Source: Candidatus Scybalomonas excrementigallinarum (lineage in GTDB: Bacteria; Bacillota; Clostridia; Lachnospirales; Lachnospiraceae). From it: a DNA stretch of 33,288 bases. Location: positions 1-33,288 of the forward strand of contig DVIZ01000208.1 of NCBI GenBank assembly GCA_018710905.1, read 5' to 3'. The position numbers and the translations under genes are program-made. The notes below the pieces were generated by a model that was not told where the DNA came from, ran no database searches, and saw only the letters and a program-made list of their open reading frames with translations. Positions 1-7,960 of this stretch are shown here, in pieces (the stretch's first letter is position 1; every line of letters begins with the position of its first letter).

Positions 1-21
1 TAAAAAATAAAAATATATAAT

Positions 22-50
22 TTTATTTTATTGTTAAAATCTGTTATAGT
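22..50 (+). promoter_or_regulatory. Candidate promoter of the YeiH-family gene
   Basis: An extended -10 (TGT then TATAGT, 45-50) lies 17 bases after a weak -35 (TTTATT, 22-27). Transcription would start near position 57. This rules out the upstream in-frame TTG at 31 as the start of translation and fits the ATG at 85. The -35 is poor, so confidence is moderate. Confidence 0.45.
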
Positions 51-84
51 GGAGAAAGCAATTGAGAAAAGAGAGGAAAATATT

Positions 85-1107
85 ATGAGTAAAGTAAAAG
101 AGAATTTTGCAGGAGTTTTATTTTGTTTTATTCTTGCATTGCCAGCATGGTTTCTTGGAAAAGCATTTCCTGTTGTAGGAGGACCTGTTTTTTCTATTTT
201 AATAGGAATTGTACTAGCATTATTTATTAAAAAAACAGAAAATTTACAATCTGGTGTTAAGTTTACATCAAAAAAAGTCTTACAATATGCCGTTATTTTA
301 TTAGGCTTTGGAATGAATTTAACCGATATTTTGGAAAAAGGAAAAGAATCGTTACCAATTATTATTTGCACAATTGCTACATCACTTATTATTTCTTATG
401 TGTTATGCAAAGCAATGCATATTCCAAGTAAAATTTCAATATTAGTTGGAGTTGGTTCTAGCATTTGTGGTGGTTCTGCTATCGCAGCAACTGCTCCCGT
501 TATTGATGCGGATGATGAAGAAATTGCACAAGCCATTTCTGTTATCTTTTTATTTAATATTATTGCTGCATTAATTTTTCCACATCTTGGAGCGATGTTA
601 GGATTAAGCAACGAAGGATTTGGAATTTTTGCAGGAACAGCTGTAAATGATACGTCTTCAGTAACAGCAGCAGCTTCTGCTTGGGATGGAATGCATGGAA
701 CAGGAACAGCGGTTCTTGATCAAGCAACCATTGTTAAATTAACAAGAACATTAGCAATTATTCCGATTACATTAGTATTAGCTTTTATGCAGATGAGAAA
801 AGCCAAAAAAGAAGGAACGGAGTCAGGAGCTACCTTTAGCTTAAAGAAAATCTTCCCATTTTTTATCTTATTTTTTGTATTAGCCTCTGTTGTTACAACG
901 GTATTTTCTTTACCAACAGAAGTGACAGCACCATTAAAAGAGTTAAGTAAATTCTTCATTGTAATGGCAATGGGAGCCATTGGATTTAACACAGATATTG
1001 TAAAATTAGTAAAAACAGGTGGAAAACCAATCTTTATGGGATTATGTTGTTGGATTGGAATTGCTATTGTAAGTCTTTTACTCCAACACGCGATTGGAAT
1101 TTATTAA
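85..1107 (+). CDS. YeiH/UPF0324-family membrane transporter (putative sulfate exporter family)
   Basis: This is a polytopic inner-membrane protein of 340 residues with about ten hydrophobic segments. It carries two motifs typical of the YeiH (UPF0324) family: a glycine-rich stretch GVGSSICGGSAIAATAP near the middle, and FAGTAVNDTSSVTAAASAW about 50 residues later. Family members are usually labelled putative sulfate exporters, but the substrate is not established for most of them. I chose ATG 85 because GAGAGG (73-78) sits just upstream; the longer reading from TTG 31 would begin inside the promoter. The gene stands alone, with its own promoter and a terminator right after the stop. Length is normal for the family. 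The family call is firm and the substrate is open. Confidence 0.85.
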   Translation: MSKVKENFAGVLFCFILALPAWFLGKAFPVVGGPVFSILIGIVLALFIKKTENLQSGVKFTSKKVLQYAVILLGFGMNLTDILEKGKESLPIIICTIATSLIISYVLCKAMHIPSKISILVGVGSSICGGSAIAATAPVIDADDEEIAQAISVIFLFNIIAALIFPHLGAMLGLSNEGFGIFAGTAVNDTSSVTAAASAWDGMHGTGTAVLDQATIVKLTRTLAIIPITLVLAFMQMRKAKKEGTESGATFSLKKIFPFFILFFVLASVVTTVFSLPTEVTAPLKELSKFFIVMAMGAIGFNTDIVKLVKTGGKPIFMGLCCWIGIAIVSLLLQHAIGIY

Positions 1108-1110
1108 AAA

Positions 1111-1150
1111 ATACCGAGTAACACTATTTTTTGTGTTGCTCGGTATTTTT
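1111..1150. terminator. Bidirectional rho-independent terminator between convergent genes
   Basis: Arms 1111-1124 (ATACCGAGTAACAC) and 1133-1146 (GTGTTGCTCGGTAT) pair over 14 positions with one G-U pair. T runs follow on both strands. It lies between the stops of the YeiH-family gene and the opposing aminotransferase-like gene, so it can end both transcripts. Confidence 0.9.
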
Positions 1151-1152
1151 TA

Positions 1153-2262
1153 TCATTTTTGAGGAGAGTGTAATGTCTCTTCAATCGTATTCAATAGTTC
1201 TTTATTTTTTTCAGGGCTCATCATGCAAAAGCGGAAATAATATGGAGAAAGCCCTTCAAACGTAACACAATCTCGTATCATAAGACCTTTGCGAATACAA
1301 ATATCAAATAAGTCTGATGCGGTAATATCATCTCGTAATATTTTACATAAAATAAAGTTTCCAGTTGGTTGTATATAAGAAACGTTTTCCATAGAAGCAA
1401 GTCGTTCACAAGCACGATCTCGTTCGGAAGAAATTAATTGTTTCGTTGCCTTGATGTATTCGATATCGGAAAACATAACTTCACCAGCTAAAGAAGCAAG
1501 GGAATTGATGGTCCAAGGATTTTTCTCTTTTTTCATCGTTTCTAAAAGAGAAAGATTTCCACAAATAGAATAACCGAGACGGAGTCCAGGGGAAGCAAAA
1601 AATTTACTAATTCCTCGAAGAACAACAAGGTTTTCAAACTCTTTTGTAAGAGGGACAGAAGTAATTTCCTCTGTATTTGGTGCAAACTCCACATAAGTTT
1701 CATCTACAATGACAAAGATATTTTTTTCTTTACAATAAGAAAGAATTTCTCTCATCATGTTGGAAGAAAGAGCGGTGGAAGTTGGATTATTTGGATTGCA
1801 AATAATGAAAAGATCAAAGCCTTCGGTAAGCGTCTTTTTTAATTCTTCCATACATAACTCAAATTGATTTTCTTCTTTTAAGAAATGAAAAAAACATTCT
1901 CCACCAGCTAGATGAATTTCTCGTTCATATTCGGAATAAGTAGGAGCAAGAAGGAGGGCTTTTTTTGGATGATGGAGTTGGATAAATAAAGAAATTAGCT
2001 CAGTGGCTCCATTTCCAACGAGAATAGAACGATAGTCCGCTCCAACATAAGTGCCAATGGCCTTTCTAAGATTTGTATACTCTCGATCTGGATAAGAAGT
2101 AACGACATCAATATTTTCCGCTAATGTTTTTTTCATTAACGGAGAAATACCGAGGGGATTGACATTCGCCCCAAAACTTGTGATCTCTTCTTTTTTGATA
2201 TGATATATTTGTTCAATTTTTTCTAGATCACTTCCATGAAAGTGTTCTTTTGGTGTTAACAT
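1153..2262 (-). CDS. PLP-dependent class I/II aminotransferase, CobD/HisC-like
   Basis: This 369-residue fold-type I PLP enzyme belongs to the histidinol-phosphate aminotransferase / threonine-phosphate decarboxylase group. Visible residues are the NPNNP motif at about 156-160, Asp187 in VDETY (binds the PLP ring nitrogen), Lys220 in RGISKFF (Schiff base) and Arg228 in GLRLGY (substrate carboxylate). The N-terminus, HGSDLEKIEQIYHI followed by FGANVNPLG, resembles CobD (L-threonine-O-3-phosphate decarboxylase) more than HisC, from memory of those families. No cobalamin or histidine genes are in view, so context does not settle the substrate. The start has AAGAGG just upstream on the minus strand. 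It is the only minus-strand gene in the window and is monocistronic as far as can be seen. Alternatives are HisC or another amino-acid phosphate decarboxylase. Confidence 0.8.
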   Translation of the reverse strand: MLTPKEHFHGSDLEKIEQIYHIKKEEITSFGANVNPLGISPLMKKTLAENIDVVTSYPDREYTNLRKAIGTYVGADYRSILVGNGATELISLFIQLHHPKKALLLAPTYSEYEREIHLAGGECFFHFLKEENQFELCMEELKKTLTEGFDLFIICNPNNPTSTALSSNMMREILSYCKEKNIFVIVDETYVEFAPNTEEITSVPLTKEFENLVVLRGISKFFASPGLRLGYSICGNLSLLETMKKEKNPWTINSLASLAGEVMFSDIEYIKATKQLISSERDRACERLASMENVSYIQPTGNFILCKILRDDITASDLFDICIRKGLMIRDCVTFEGLSPYYFRFCMMSPEKNKELLNTIEETLHSPQK

Positions 2263-2311
2263 AATGAATAAACCTCTTTTCTATGATGAAATACTATTTT
2301 TTCTATGTTCT

Positions 2312-2341
2312 ATTATAATACAAGATCTTAGATTCGGACAA
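2312..2341 (-). promoter_or_regulatory. Promoter of the minus-strand aminotransferase-like gene
   Basis: Read on the minus strand, TTGTCC (2341-2336) and TATAAT (2317-2312) are separated by 18 bases. It lies about 50 bases upstream of the start codon at 2262. The perfect -10 makes this a good sigma-A candidate. Confidence 0.6.
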
Positions 2342-2399
2342 GGAAATAAAAAATATAATTGTTAATTTATGCTCTTTTTTCTATGCGTATGAAATCCCT

Positions 2400-2427
2400 T
2401 TGTTTTTTCGAAAAACACTGTTATAAT
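2400..2427 (+). promoter_or_regulatory. Promoter of the four-gene unknown operon
   Basis: TTGTTT (2400-2405) and TATAAT (2422-2427) are 16 bases apart, about 55 bases upstream of the ATG at 2483. It is divergent from the promoter at 2312-2341. No other promoter is obvious inside the operon, whose genes are 11-19 bases apart. Confidence 0.6.
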
Positions 2428-2482
2428 GAAATGGAATATTTACGAACAATGAAATTTGATGAAATAGGTAGGTGGTTGACGA

Positions 2483-5400
2483 ATGAAGAAAAAAATCTGG
2501 CAAATGTCGGAGGGGAAATTTGATATAAAACGTCCGAAAGTAAAGATTTCTGAGGAAAAAATTCAGTTGCAACTAAAAGAGGGGGACTTTTTTGAAGGGG
2601 AATTTCAGGTAGAATCTATCAATAAAGAGCCAATCAAGGGGTGTGTAATTTCCACAAATTCATTAATGGAAATTGTTTCGGAACAAGATTTTATAGAGAC
2701 ACAATACGGAATTCGCTATTATTTTAATGGAAAAAATACACAAGCAGGAGATAAAGAAACAGGTAGTTTCATTTTAATTACCGATGGAGGAGAATTTGAA
2801 ATTCCTTATGAAGTGATGATTGAAGGAAATTATTTGACAACAACTATTGGGGAATTAAAAGATATCAGTAAGTTTTTAGAACTGGTAGAAAAAAATCGAG
2901 AAGAAGCGTTAGAATTATTTGCTTCTGTAGAATTTGAAAAGGTACTATTAAAAGGAGAAGATGAGAAGAAATTAGTGTATCAGGCTTTGCTAGAAAGTCG
3001 TTCTCTTGCTCAAGCCATGGAGGAGTTTCTTGTTTTCTTAAAAGAAAAAGAGCCTGTGTATTTGAGTTTAAATGAAACAAAGGTAACGATATTACCAGAA
3101 CAAGATCGGTATGAACTTAAAGTAAAACAGAATAGAGAAGGTTATGTAGGGGCTATTATACAAGAGCAAAAAGGATATTTACATATAGAAAAAACAGTGT
3201 TACATCAAGAGGACTTTCAAAATCAAGAAGCGAGCATTGTTTTTGAAGTGGAGAAAATTAGCCGATCCATTCATGATTGGAATACTGAGTTAGAAGTTCT
3301 TTGTGGAAGCCAGATAATAAAAATCCAAGTTTCTTATGATTCAGGAGAAAAAGGAAGAAAGAAAAGAGAAGAGTTAGCAAAGAAGAGAATATGGAAAAAG
3401 AAAGCATTTGAGCTTTATGAAAATTGGTTTTTATATCATACGAATTTATTATCAGAAGAGAGATATAAAAACAATGAGAAAAAAATAGCCTTATCCCTTC
3501 AAGAGGAAGACGAAGGAAGAAAGGTAATTCTTCCAGAAGAGCATTATGTTCATTTGCTAAATCTTCTGTCAGAAGAGGCAACAAAAGATTCGTTGAGAAA
3601 AAAAGAAGAGTTAATTGCCTTGTATGAAAATGGCTATCATAGTCCGTTTCTTTCCTATGAAATGTTAAAAGATATGAATGAGGAGCCAGAGTTATTGACA
3701 GAGTTAAGAGGAGCAGAACTTTATGCTTTAAAATGGGGATGCAAGTATCAGTTTGTCTCTATGCGCCTTTTAGATCGGTTTATGCAATTGGCATCTCATG
3801 AAAAACAGTTTTCAAGGCGAGTATTTGAGCTGGCCAAGAGATTTTATGAACAGCAGCCATTGAAGGAATATTTGACGATTCTTTGTAGCATTTTAATCAA
3901 AGGCAATCGAATGGAAGAGAAGTACCATATTTACTACAAATTAGGCGTTCAAGAATCATTAAAATTAATTGGACTTTGTGAGGCATATATTCGAAGTATG
4001 GATCATAGAGAATATGGGATCATTCCACGCTCTATTCTGTTATATTTTGTGGATGCTGAGCCGCTTCCAGAAGAGGAAAGGGCCTATTTATTTGCCAATA
4101 TTTTATATCACGATCGAGAATATGAAGGCATTTTATATCAATTTGGAGAAAAAATGCAATCTTTCATTAAAGAACAGATGCAAAAAGGAAAAATAAGTCA
4201 AGATCTGTTCTATTTATATAGAAGAAATTTTGAAAGAATGTTAATTAGTGAAGAGTTGTTGACAGAGCTTCCAGGGATTTTATTTAAACAGAAAATAACA
4301 TGTCAACATCCGTTAATCACTGGAGTAATGGTATATCATCAGGAGACAAAAAAAGCCTCATATTATCCTTTGATCAATGAGACGGCCTATCTTGATCTGT
4401 ATACGGATCGTTATAAGATTATATTGTTAGATAAGTTAGGGAGACGATATGTAAATTCGATTCCTTATGATTTACAAGATCTTTTTGAAGATTCTCGCTA
4501 TATGAGACTTTGTTATCAATATAATAAAACACAGCCGATGTTACTTTATCGACTTGGGCGTCATACACTAAAGTATCACCAGTCAGATGCGAGAGCGATT
4601 CAAGTAATAAAAAATGTTCTAACGTTAAACGATATTGATGAGAAGTTTTATTTAAATTGTTTAAAGTTGATTATTGATTATTATTATGAGAACTATGAAG
4701 GAGAATTGTTGGATGAATATTTACAAAAAGTAGATTTAAGCCGTTATGAACGAGAAGATAGAAATCAATTATTAGAGTACATGATTACAAGAAGAATGTA
4801 TGGGCCTGTGCTACGTTCTATTGAGGAATATGGCTATCAGGGAATTATGCCAAAGAGAATTCTACGGCTCACTTCTTACCTGTTAAAAAGTACAGCTGTG
4901 ACAAAGGATGAGTTTCTCCTCGCTATGTGTATGTATGCCTTTCGCAATGAACGGTATGATGAATATTCATTGGAGTACATTGGAAAATATTTAATTAGTT
5001 CCTTAAAGGAGATGATAGAGGTTTGGAACACATCTTTTGAAAACTCAGTTCGAATTGAAGCATTAGAAGAAAATATTTTAGCCCAGAGCTTATTTGAAGA
5101 AAATATTTGTGAGGGTCTCTTTCCTATTTTTGCTTCGTTTTGGGAGAGAAAATCCGAAAGTTTGCTTGGAAAAGCATTTTTACGCTATGTAAGCTATGAT
5201 AGTTTTGTAAAAGAATATCCATTTCCAATTGAATTTTATCGGATATTAAAAGACGCAGTATTAACCGAGCGTATTACCGATGATTTTGGCAAGATGGCAT
5301 TGCTTTATGACTTATCGGAGCAATCGGAAGTTGAGGAAGAAATGTTGCCTTGGATTCAAAAGACCATTAGTGAGTTTACAATGGAAGGAATTGTATTGCC

Positions 5401-5842
5401 GTTTTTCCAAGCATTTGCAACAACTATTTCCGTGCCTTATGAACTGAAAGTGAGAAAGTGTATTTGTTATCATGGAGAGAGAAACAGTACCTATTATATG
5501 AGGTGTGGTTTAAGAGGCGAAGAAGGAAAATATTATGGAAAGGCACAAAAAATAGAGATGAAAGAAGTGATGCCAGGGATTTATACGGCATATTTTGTAG
5601 TCTTTTATAAAGAAGAGTTAGAATATAGTGTTTGGCAGAAAAACGAACATTCGGATCGCATGGTAAAGACAGGAACACTTCAAGGGGAAAAAGAAGGAAA
5701 GGAGAAGAACGAGAGTCGATTTGATTTATTGAATTCCTTTCTTATGAGCGTTGAGGCAAAAGAGGATGATAAAATTTATGAACTTGCAAAAGAATATATC
5801 TATCATACAAAATTAATCGATCAAGAGTGGTCGCTGTTATAA
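2483..5842 (+). CDS. Large conserved protein of unknown function (DUF5717-like), beta domains plus helical repeats
   Basis: A 1119-residue protein with no signal peptide or membrane segment, so probably cytoplasmic. Residues of about 20-115 and 190-290 look like two beta-sandwich domains (alternating hydrophobic strands, Gly/Asn turns). About 300-980 is a long helical region rich in Leu, Tyr, Glu and Lys, with degenerate repeats like TPR/HEAT scaffolds. About 985-1070 returns to a beta domain. From memory it matches Lachnospiraceae proteins called DUF5717, but this is not verified. It is first in a four-gene operon followed by an Hsp70-like protein (19-base gap), a TPR protein and a coiled-coil membrane protein. 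The start follows AGGTGG at suitable spacing. No catalytic motif was recognised. A scaffold role is inference only. Confidence 0.75.
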   Translation: MKKKIWQMSEGKFDIKRPKVKISEEKIQLQLKEGDFFEGEFQVESINKEPIKGCVISTNSLMEIVSEQDFIETQYGIRYYFNGKNTQAGDKETGSFILITDGGEFEIPYEVMIEGNYLTTTIGELKDISKFLELVEKNREEALELFASVEFEKVLLKGEDEKKLVYQALLESRSLAQAMEEFLVFLKEKEPVYLSLNETKVTILPEQDRYELKVKQNREGYVGAIIQEQKGYLHIEKTVLHQEDFQNQEASIVFEVEKISRSIHDWNTELEVLCGSQIIKIQVSYDSGEKGRKKREELAKKRIWKKKAFELYENWFLYHTNLLSEERYKNNEKKIALSLQEEDEGRKVILPEEHYVHLLNLLSEEATKDSLRKKEELIALYENGYHSPFLSYEMLKDMNEEPELLTELRGAELYALKWGCKYQFVSMRLLDRFMQLASHEKQFSRRVFELAKRFYEQQPLKEYLTILCSILIKGNRMEEKYHIYYKLGVQESLKLIGLCEAYIRSMDHREYGIIPRSILLYFVDAEPLPEEERAYLFANILYHDREYEGILYQFGEKMQSFIKEQMQKGKISQDLFYLYRRNFERMLISEELLTELPGILFKQKITCQHPLITGVMVYHQETKKASYYPLINETAYLDLYTDRYKIILLDKLGRRYVNSIPYDLQDLFEDSRYMRLCYQYNKTQPMLLYRLGRHTLKYHQSDARAIQVIKNVLTLNDIDEKFYLNCLKLIIDYYYENYEGELLDEYLQKVDLSRYEREDRNQLLEYMITRRMYGPVLRSIEEYGYQGIMPKRILRLTSYLLKSTAVTKDEFLLAMCMYAFRNERYDEYSLEYIGKYLISSLKEMIEVWNTSFENSVRIEALEENILAQSLFEENICEGLFPIFASFWERKSESLLGKAFLRYVSYDSFVKEYPFPIEFYRILKDAVLTERITDDFGKMALLYDLSEQSEVEEEMLPWIQKTISEFTMEGIVLPFFQAFATTISVPYELKVRKCICYHGERNSTYYMRCGLRGEEGKYYGKAQKIEMKEVMPGIYTAYFVVFYKEELEYSVWQKNEHSDRMVKTGTLQGEKEGKEKNESRFDLLNSFLMSVEAKEDDKIYELAKEYIYHTKLIDQEWSLL

Positions 5843-5861
5843 AAATAAAGAGAGGATTAAT

Positions 5862-7088
5862 ATGGATACAATAAAACAAGAGACGTTATTAGGGATTGAT
5901 CTTTCCTATGCTTATACACAAATTAGTTATCAGACTGAAGAGATGGAACAGCCAGAAGCGTTTACCGAACAAGAAGAGCGAGCATTGATTCCCAATCTTT
6001 TATTTTATGGGCAAGAGTCAAAAAAGTGGTATAGCGGATATGAGGCTAGACAAAAAAGAGATGAAGAACAAGGGAGCTTTTTTGAGGATTTTGATAGAAA
6101 GTTAAAAAAAGAAGAAAAAATCATGATAGAAGATACCTTATATTCTTACAAACAGTTGTTTGTGAAGATGTTAGCCCTACATATGAAGAAGTTAAAAATT
6201 TCTTTTCAAGATGCACGCATTGCAATTACTAGTGGAAATCCGGATATACTGTTTGATGAATTAGAAGATGTAAAAAAATGGATAAAAGAAAAACAATGTA
6301 TCATTCATAGAATCAGTCATTTTACTGCGTTTATGGCCTTTGTTCTTCATCAAGAGGAATGTAGTGGAACAAAAGGAATTGGGTTATTAGAATACAAGAA
6401 AGAAGGGATGGCATATCACTATCTTGGAAGAACGCCAGCAGGGGATATGCTTCAAATTCAAACGATTCCATTAGAGGAACGATTGGAATTAGAACAAGGG
6501 GAGTCAAAAGACGAAAGATTTGCCAAAATGCTCGAAAAGCTGTTCTATCAATATAAGACTCCTGTTGTTTATTTGACAGGAAGCGAATTTGATGGTGATT
6601 GGATGAATGAGACTTTGAAAGTTGTTTGTCGAAACAGGCGGGCTTTTATGGGACAAAATTTGTTTACAAAAGGTGCTTTTTGTTTCGCATTAGAAGAAGG
6701 AAGAAAGAGAAATCCAAAACTACTTGCCAATGGACTGTGTTTATATAATATTGGAACAGCCATTACGGTAAATGGGCAGCCAAGGTTTGCTCCTGTTGTA
6801 GAAGGCGGTTGTGACTGGTACGGGCAAAAGGGAGCTGTGCAGTTCATGTTGGAAAATGAGCAGAAGATGGAAATTATTTATCAAAATCTTAGAACAAAAG
6901 AGATTGAGAGGGAAGTGATGGTTCTTCATGGAATGCCTAAACGCCCTCCGATGACTACAAGAGTAGAAGTAGAAGCACAATATACTTCTAGTAAAGAAGG
7001 CTATTTAAAAATCAAAGATTTAGGATTTGGAGAATTATTTCCAACCTCTCATCAAATTTGGGTGAAAAAGATCGTATTAAAAGAGTAG
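5862..7088 (+). CDS. Degenerate Hsp70/actin-fold protein (DUF5716-like)
   Basis: A 408-residue protein whose order of motifs follows the Hsp70 ATPase domain. A phosphate-1-like strand LLGIDLSYAYTQISY is at 9-23 and AITSGNP at 121-127. ISHFTAFMAFVLHQ at about 151-164 matches the Hsp70 connect-1 helix. A phosphate-2 position GIGLLEYKK is at about 172. VVYLTGSEFDGDWM near 225 is adenosine-motif-like, followed by NLFTKGAFCFALEEG. The Gly/Thr residues that bind phosphates in real Hsp70s are largely missing, so ATP hydrolysis is doubtful. The C-terminal 90 residues look like a beta domain (DLGFGELFP) and could take the place of a substrate-binding domain. From memory it fits the DUF5716 group. It sits second in the operon, tightly spaced on both sides. 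Fold assignment is by motif order only. Confidence 0.7.
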   Translation: MDTIKQETLLGIDLSYAYTQISYQTEEMEQPEAFTEQEERALIPNLLFYGQESKKWYSGYEARQKRDEEQGSFFEDFDRKLKKEEKIMIEDTLYSYKQLFVKMLALHMKKLKISFQDARIAITSGNPDILFDELEDVKKWIKEKQCIIHRISHFTAFMAFVLHQEECSGTKGIGLLEYKKEGMAYHYLGRTPAGDMLQIQTIPLEERLELEQGESKDERFAKMLEKLFYQYKTPVVYLTGSEFDGDWMNETLKVVCRNRRAFMGQNLFTKGAFCFALEEGRKRNPKLLANGLCLYNIGTAITVNGQPRFAPVVEGGCDWYGQKGAVQFMLENEQKMEIIYQNLRTKEIEREVMVLHGMPKRPPMTTRVEVEAQYTSSKEGYLKIKDLGFGELFPTSHQIWVKKIVLKE

Positions 7089-7099
7089 GAGGTGGCAAA

Positions 7100-7942
7100 G
7101 TGGGAAAAGTGATTGTATGTGAAACGAAAGTGGCAAAAAATCCATTTTGTTTTCAAGAAACAGGACAAAAATTTTATTCTTATGAAGAGTTATGCTATTA
7201 TATTTGTCAATATCCAGCTTTATTTCAAGTGGATTTTGTAACCGATGAATTAATTGAATGGTTGCAAAAAGAAATAAAGGCGTACACACTAGCGGAAAAG
7301 CTTGCTTATTTAAAAAGGGATAATGTACAAAGCCGAGCACAAGTGTTAACGATTTTAGAAGCCTATCCTTATTTAAGCCCAAAAGATATTCGTGCGGTAA
7401 TCGAGCGGCTTGATTTATTGCACTTAAAAGAACCTTGGTTACAAAAGAGGTATTATGCCGATGCACTTTATAAAGCTGGAAAACCACAACAAGCCTTAAA
7501 GATTTATGATCATCTTGTATATGAAATCCCAGAACGAGAAGAGAATTATCAATGGTTAGCAGCAGTATGGCATGCAAAAGGGAGTTGCTTAGCAAAAGAT
7601 ATGCAATATGAAGAAGCGGCAAAAAGTTTTAAAAAAGCTTGTGAATATGGAAATTATGAGAAATCTCGGAAAAGTTATTGGATTACACTCTATTTACTTG
7701 GAAAACAGGAAGAAATAAAAGAAGATATTGCCCAAAATAATATACCAATTGAGAAATATTCTGATTTTATCGAAGAGATGAAGCGGAAAGAAGAGACTTT
7801 AGTGGATTATAAAGACTATCAAAGATTAGAACGAGCTTGTACTTTAAAAGAGGAAGGGAATCAAAAGGAATATCAAAAGATGATGAAAAATCTTTCTGCT
7901 AAATGGAAACAAGAATATCGTGAGAATACGAGAATACGATAA
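7100..7942 (+). CDS. TPR-repeat protein of unknown function
   Basis: A 280-residue soluble protein. The middle holds at least two TPR-like helical pairs (residues about 120-150, YYADALYKAGKPQQALKIYD; and about 155-185, with AKDMQYEEAAKSFKKACEYG). The N-terminal 80 residues and the Lys/Glu-rich C-terminus have no recognised domain. I chose GTG at 7100 because a perfect AGGAGG (7087-7092) sits 7 bases upstream; an in-frame TTG at 7058 would overlap the previous gene and lacks such a site. That AGGAGG overlaps the stop of the Hsp70-like gene, so the two are probably translationally coupled. TPRs commonly bind peptides or partner proteins, so this may be an adaptor for its operon neighbours, which is inference. 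Confidence 0.7.
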   Translation: MGKVIVCETKVAKNPFCFQETGQKFYSYEELCYYICQYPALFQVDFVTDELIEWLQKEIKAYTLAEKLAYLKRDNVQSRAQVLTILEAYPYLSPKDIRAVIERLDLLHLKEPWLQKRYYADALYKAGKPQQALKIYDHLVYEIPEREENYQWLAAVWHAKGSCLAKDMQYEEAAKSFKKACEYGNYEKSRKSYWITLYLLGKQEEIKEDIAQNNIPIEKYSDFIEEMKRKEETLVDYKDYQRLERACTLKEEGNQKEYQKMMKNLSAKWKQEYRENTRIR

Positions 7943-7960
7943 AAATGCGGAGAGAGAAAA

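Noticed and set aside
31-84. An N-terminal extension of the YeiH-family protein starting at TTG 31
   Set aside because: The stretch overlaps the likely promoter (-10 at 45-50), and ATG 85 has a good GAGAGG site.
7077-7622. A 181-residue minus-strand frame opposite the TPR gene
   Set aside because: It is the longest antisense frame, but is Leu/His-rich with no motif, and it lies opposite a well-supported gene with a perfect AGGAGG. It is a shadow of AT-rich codon use.
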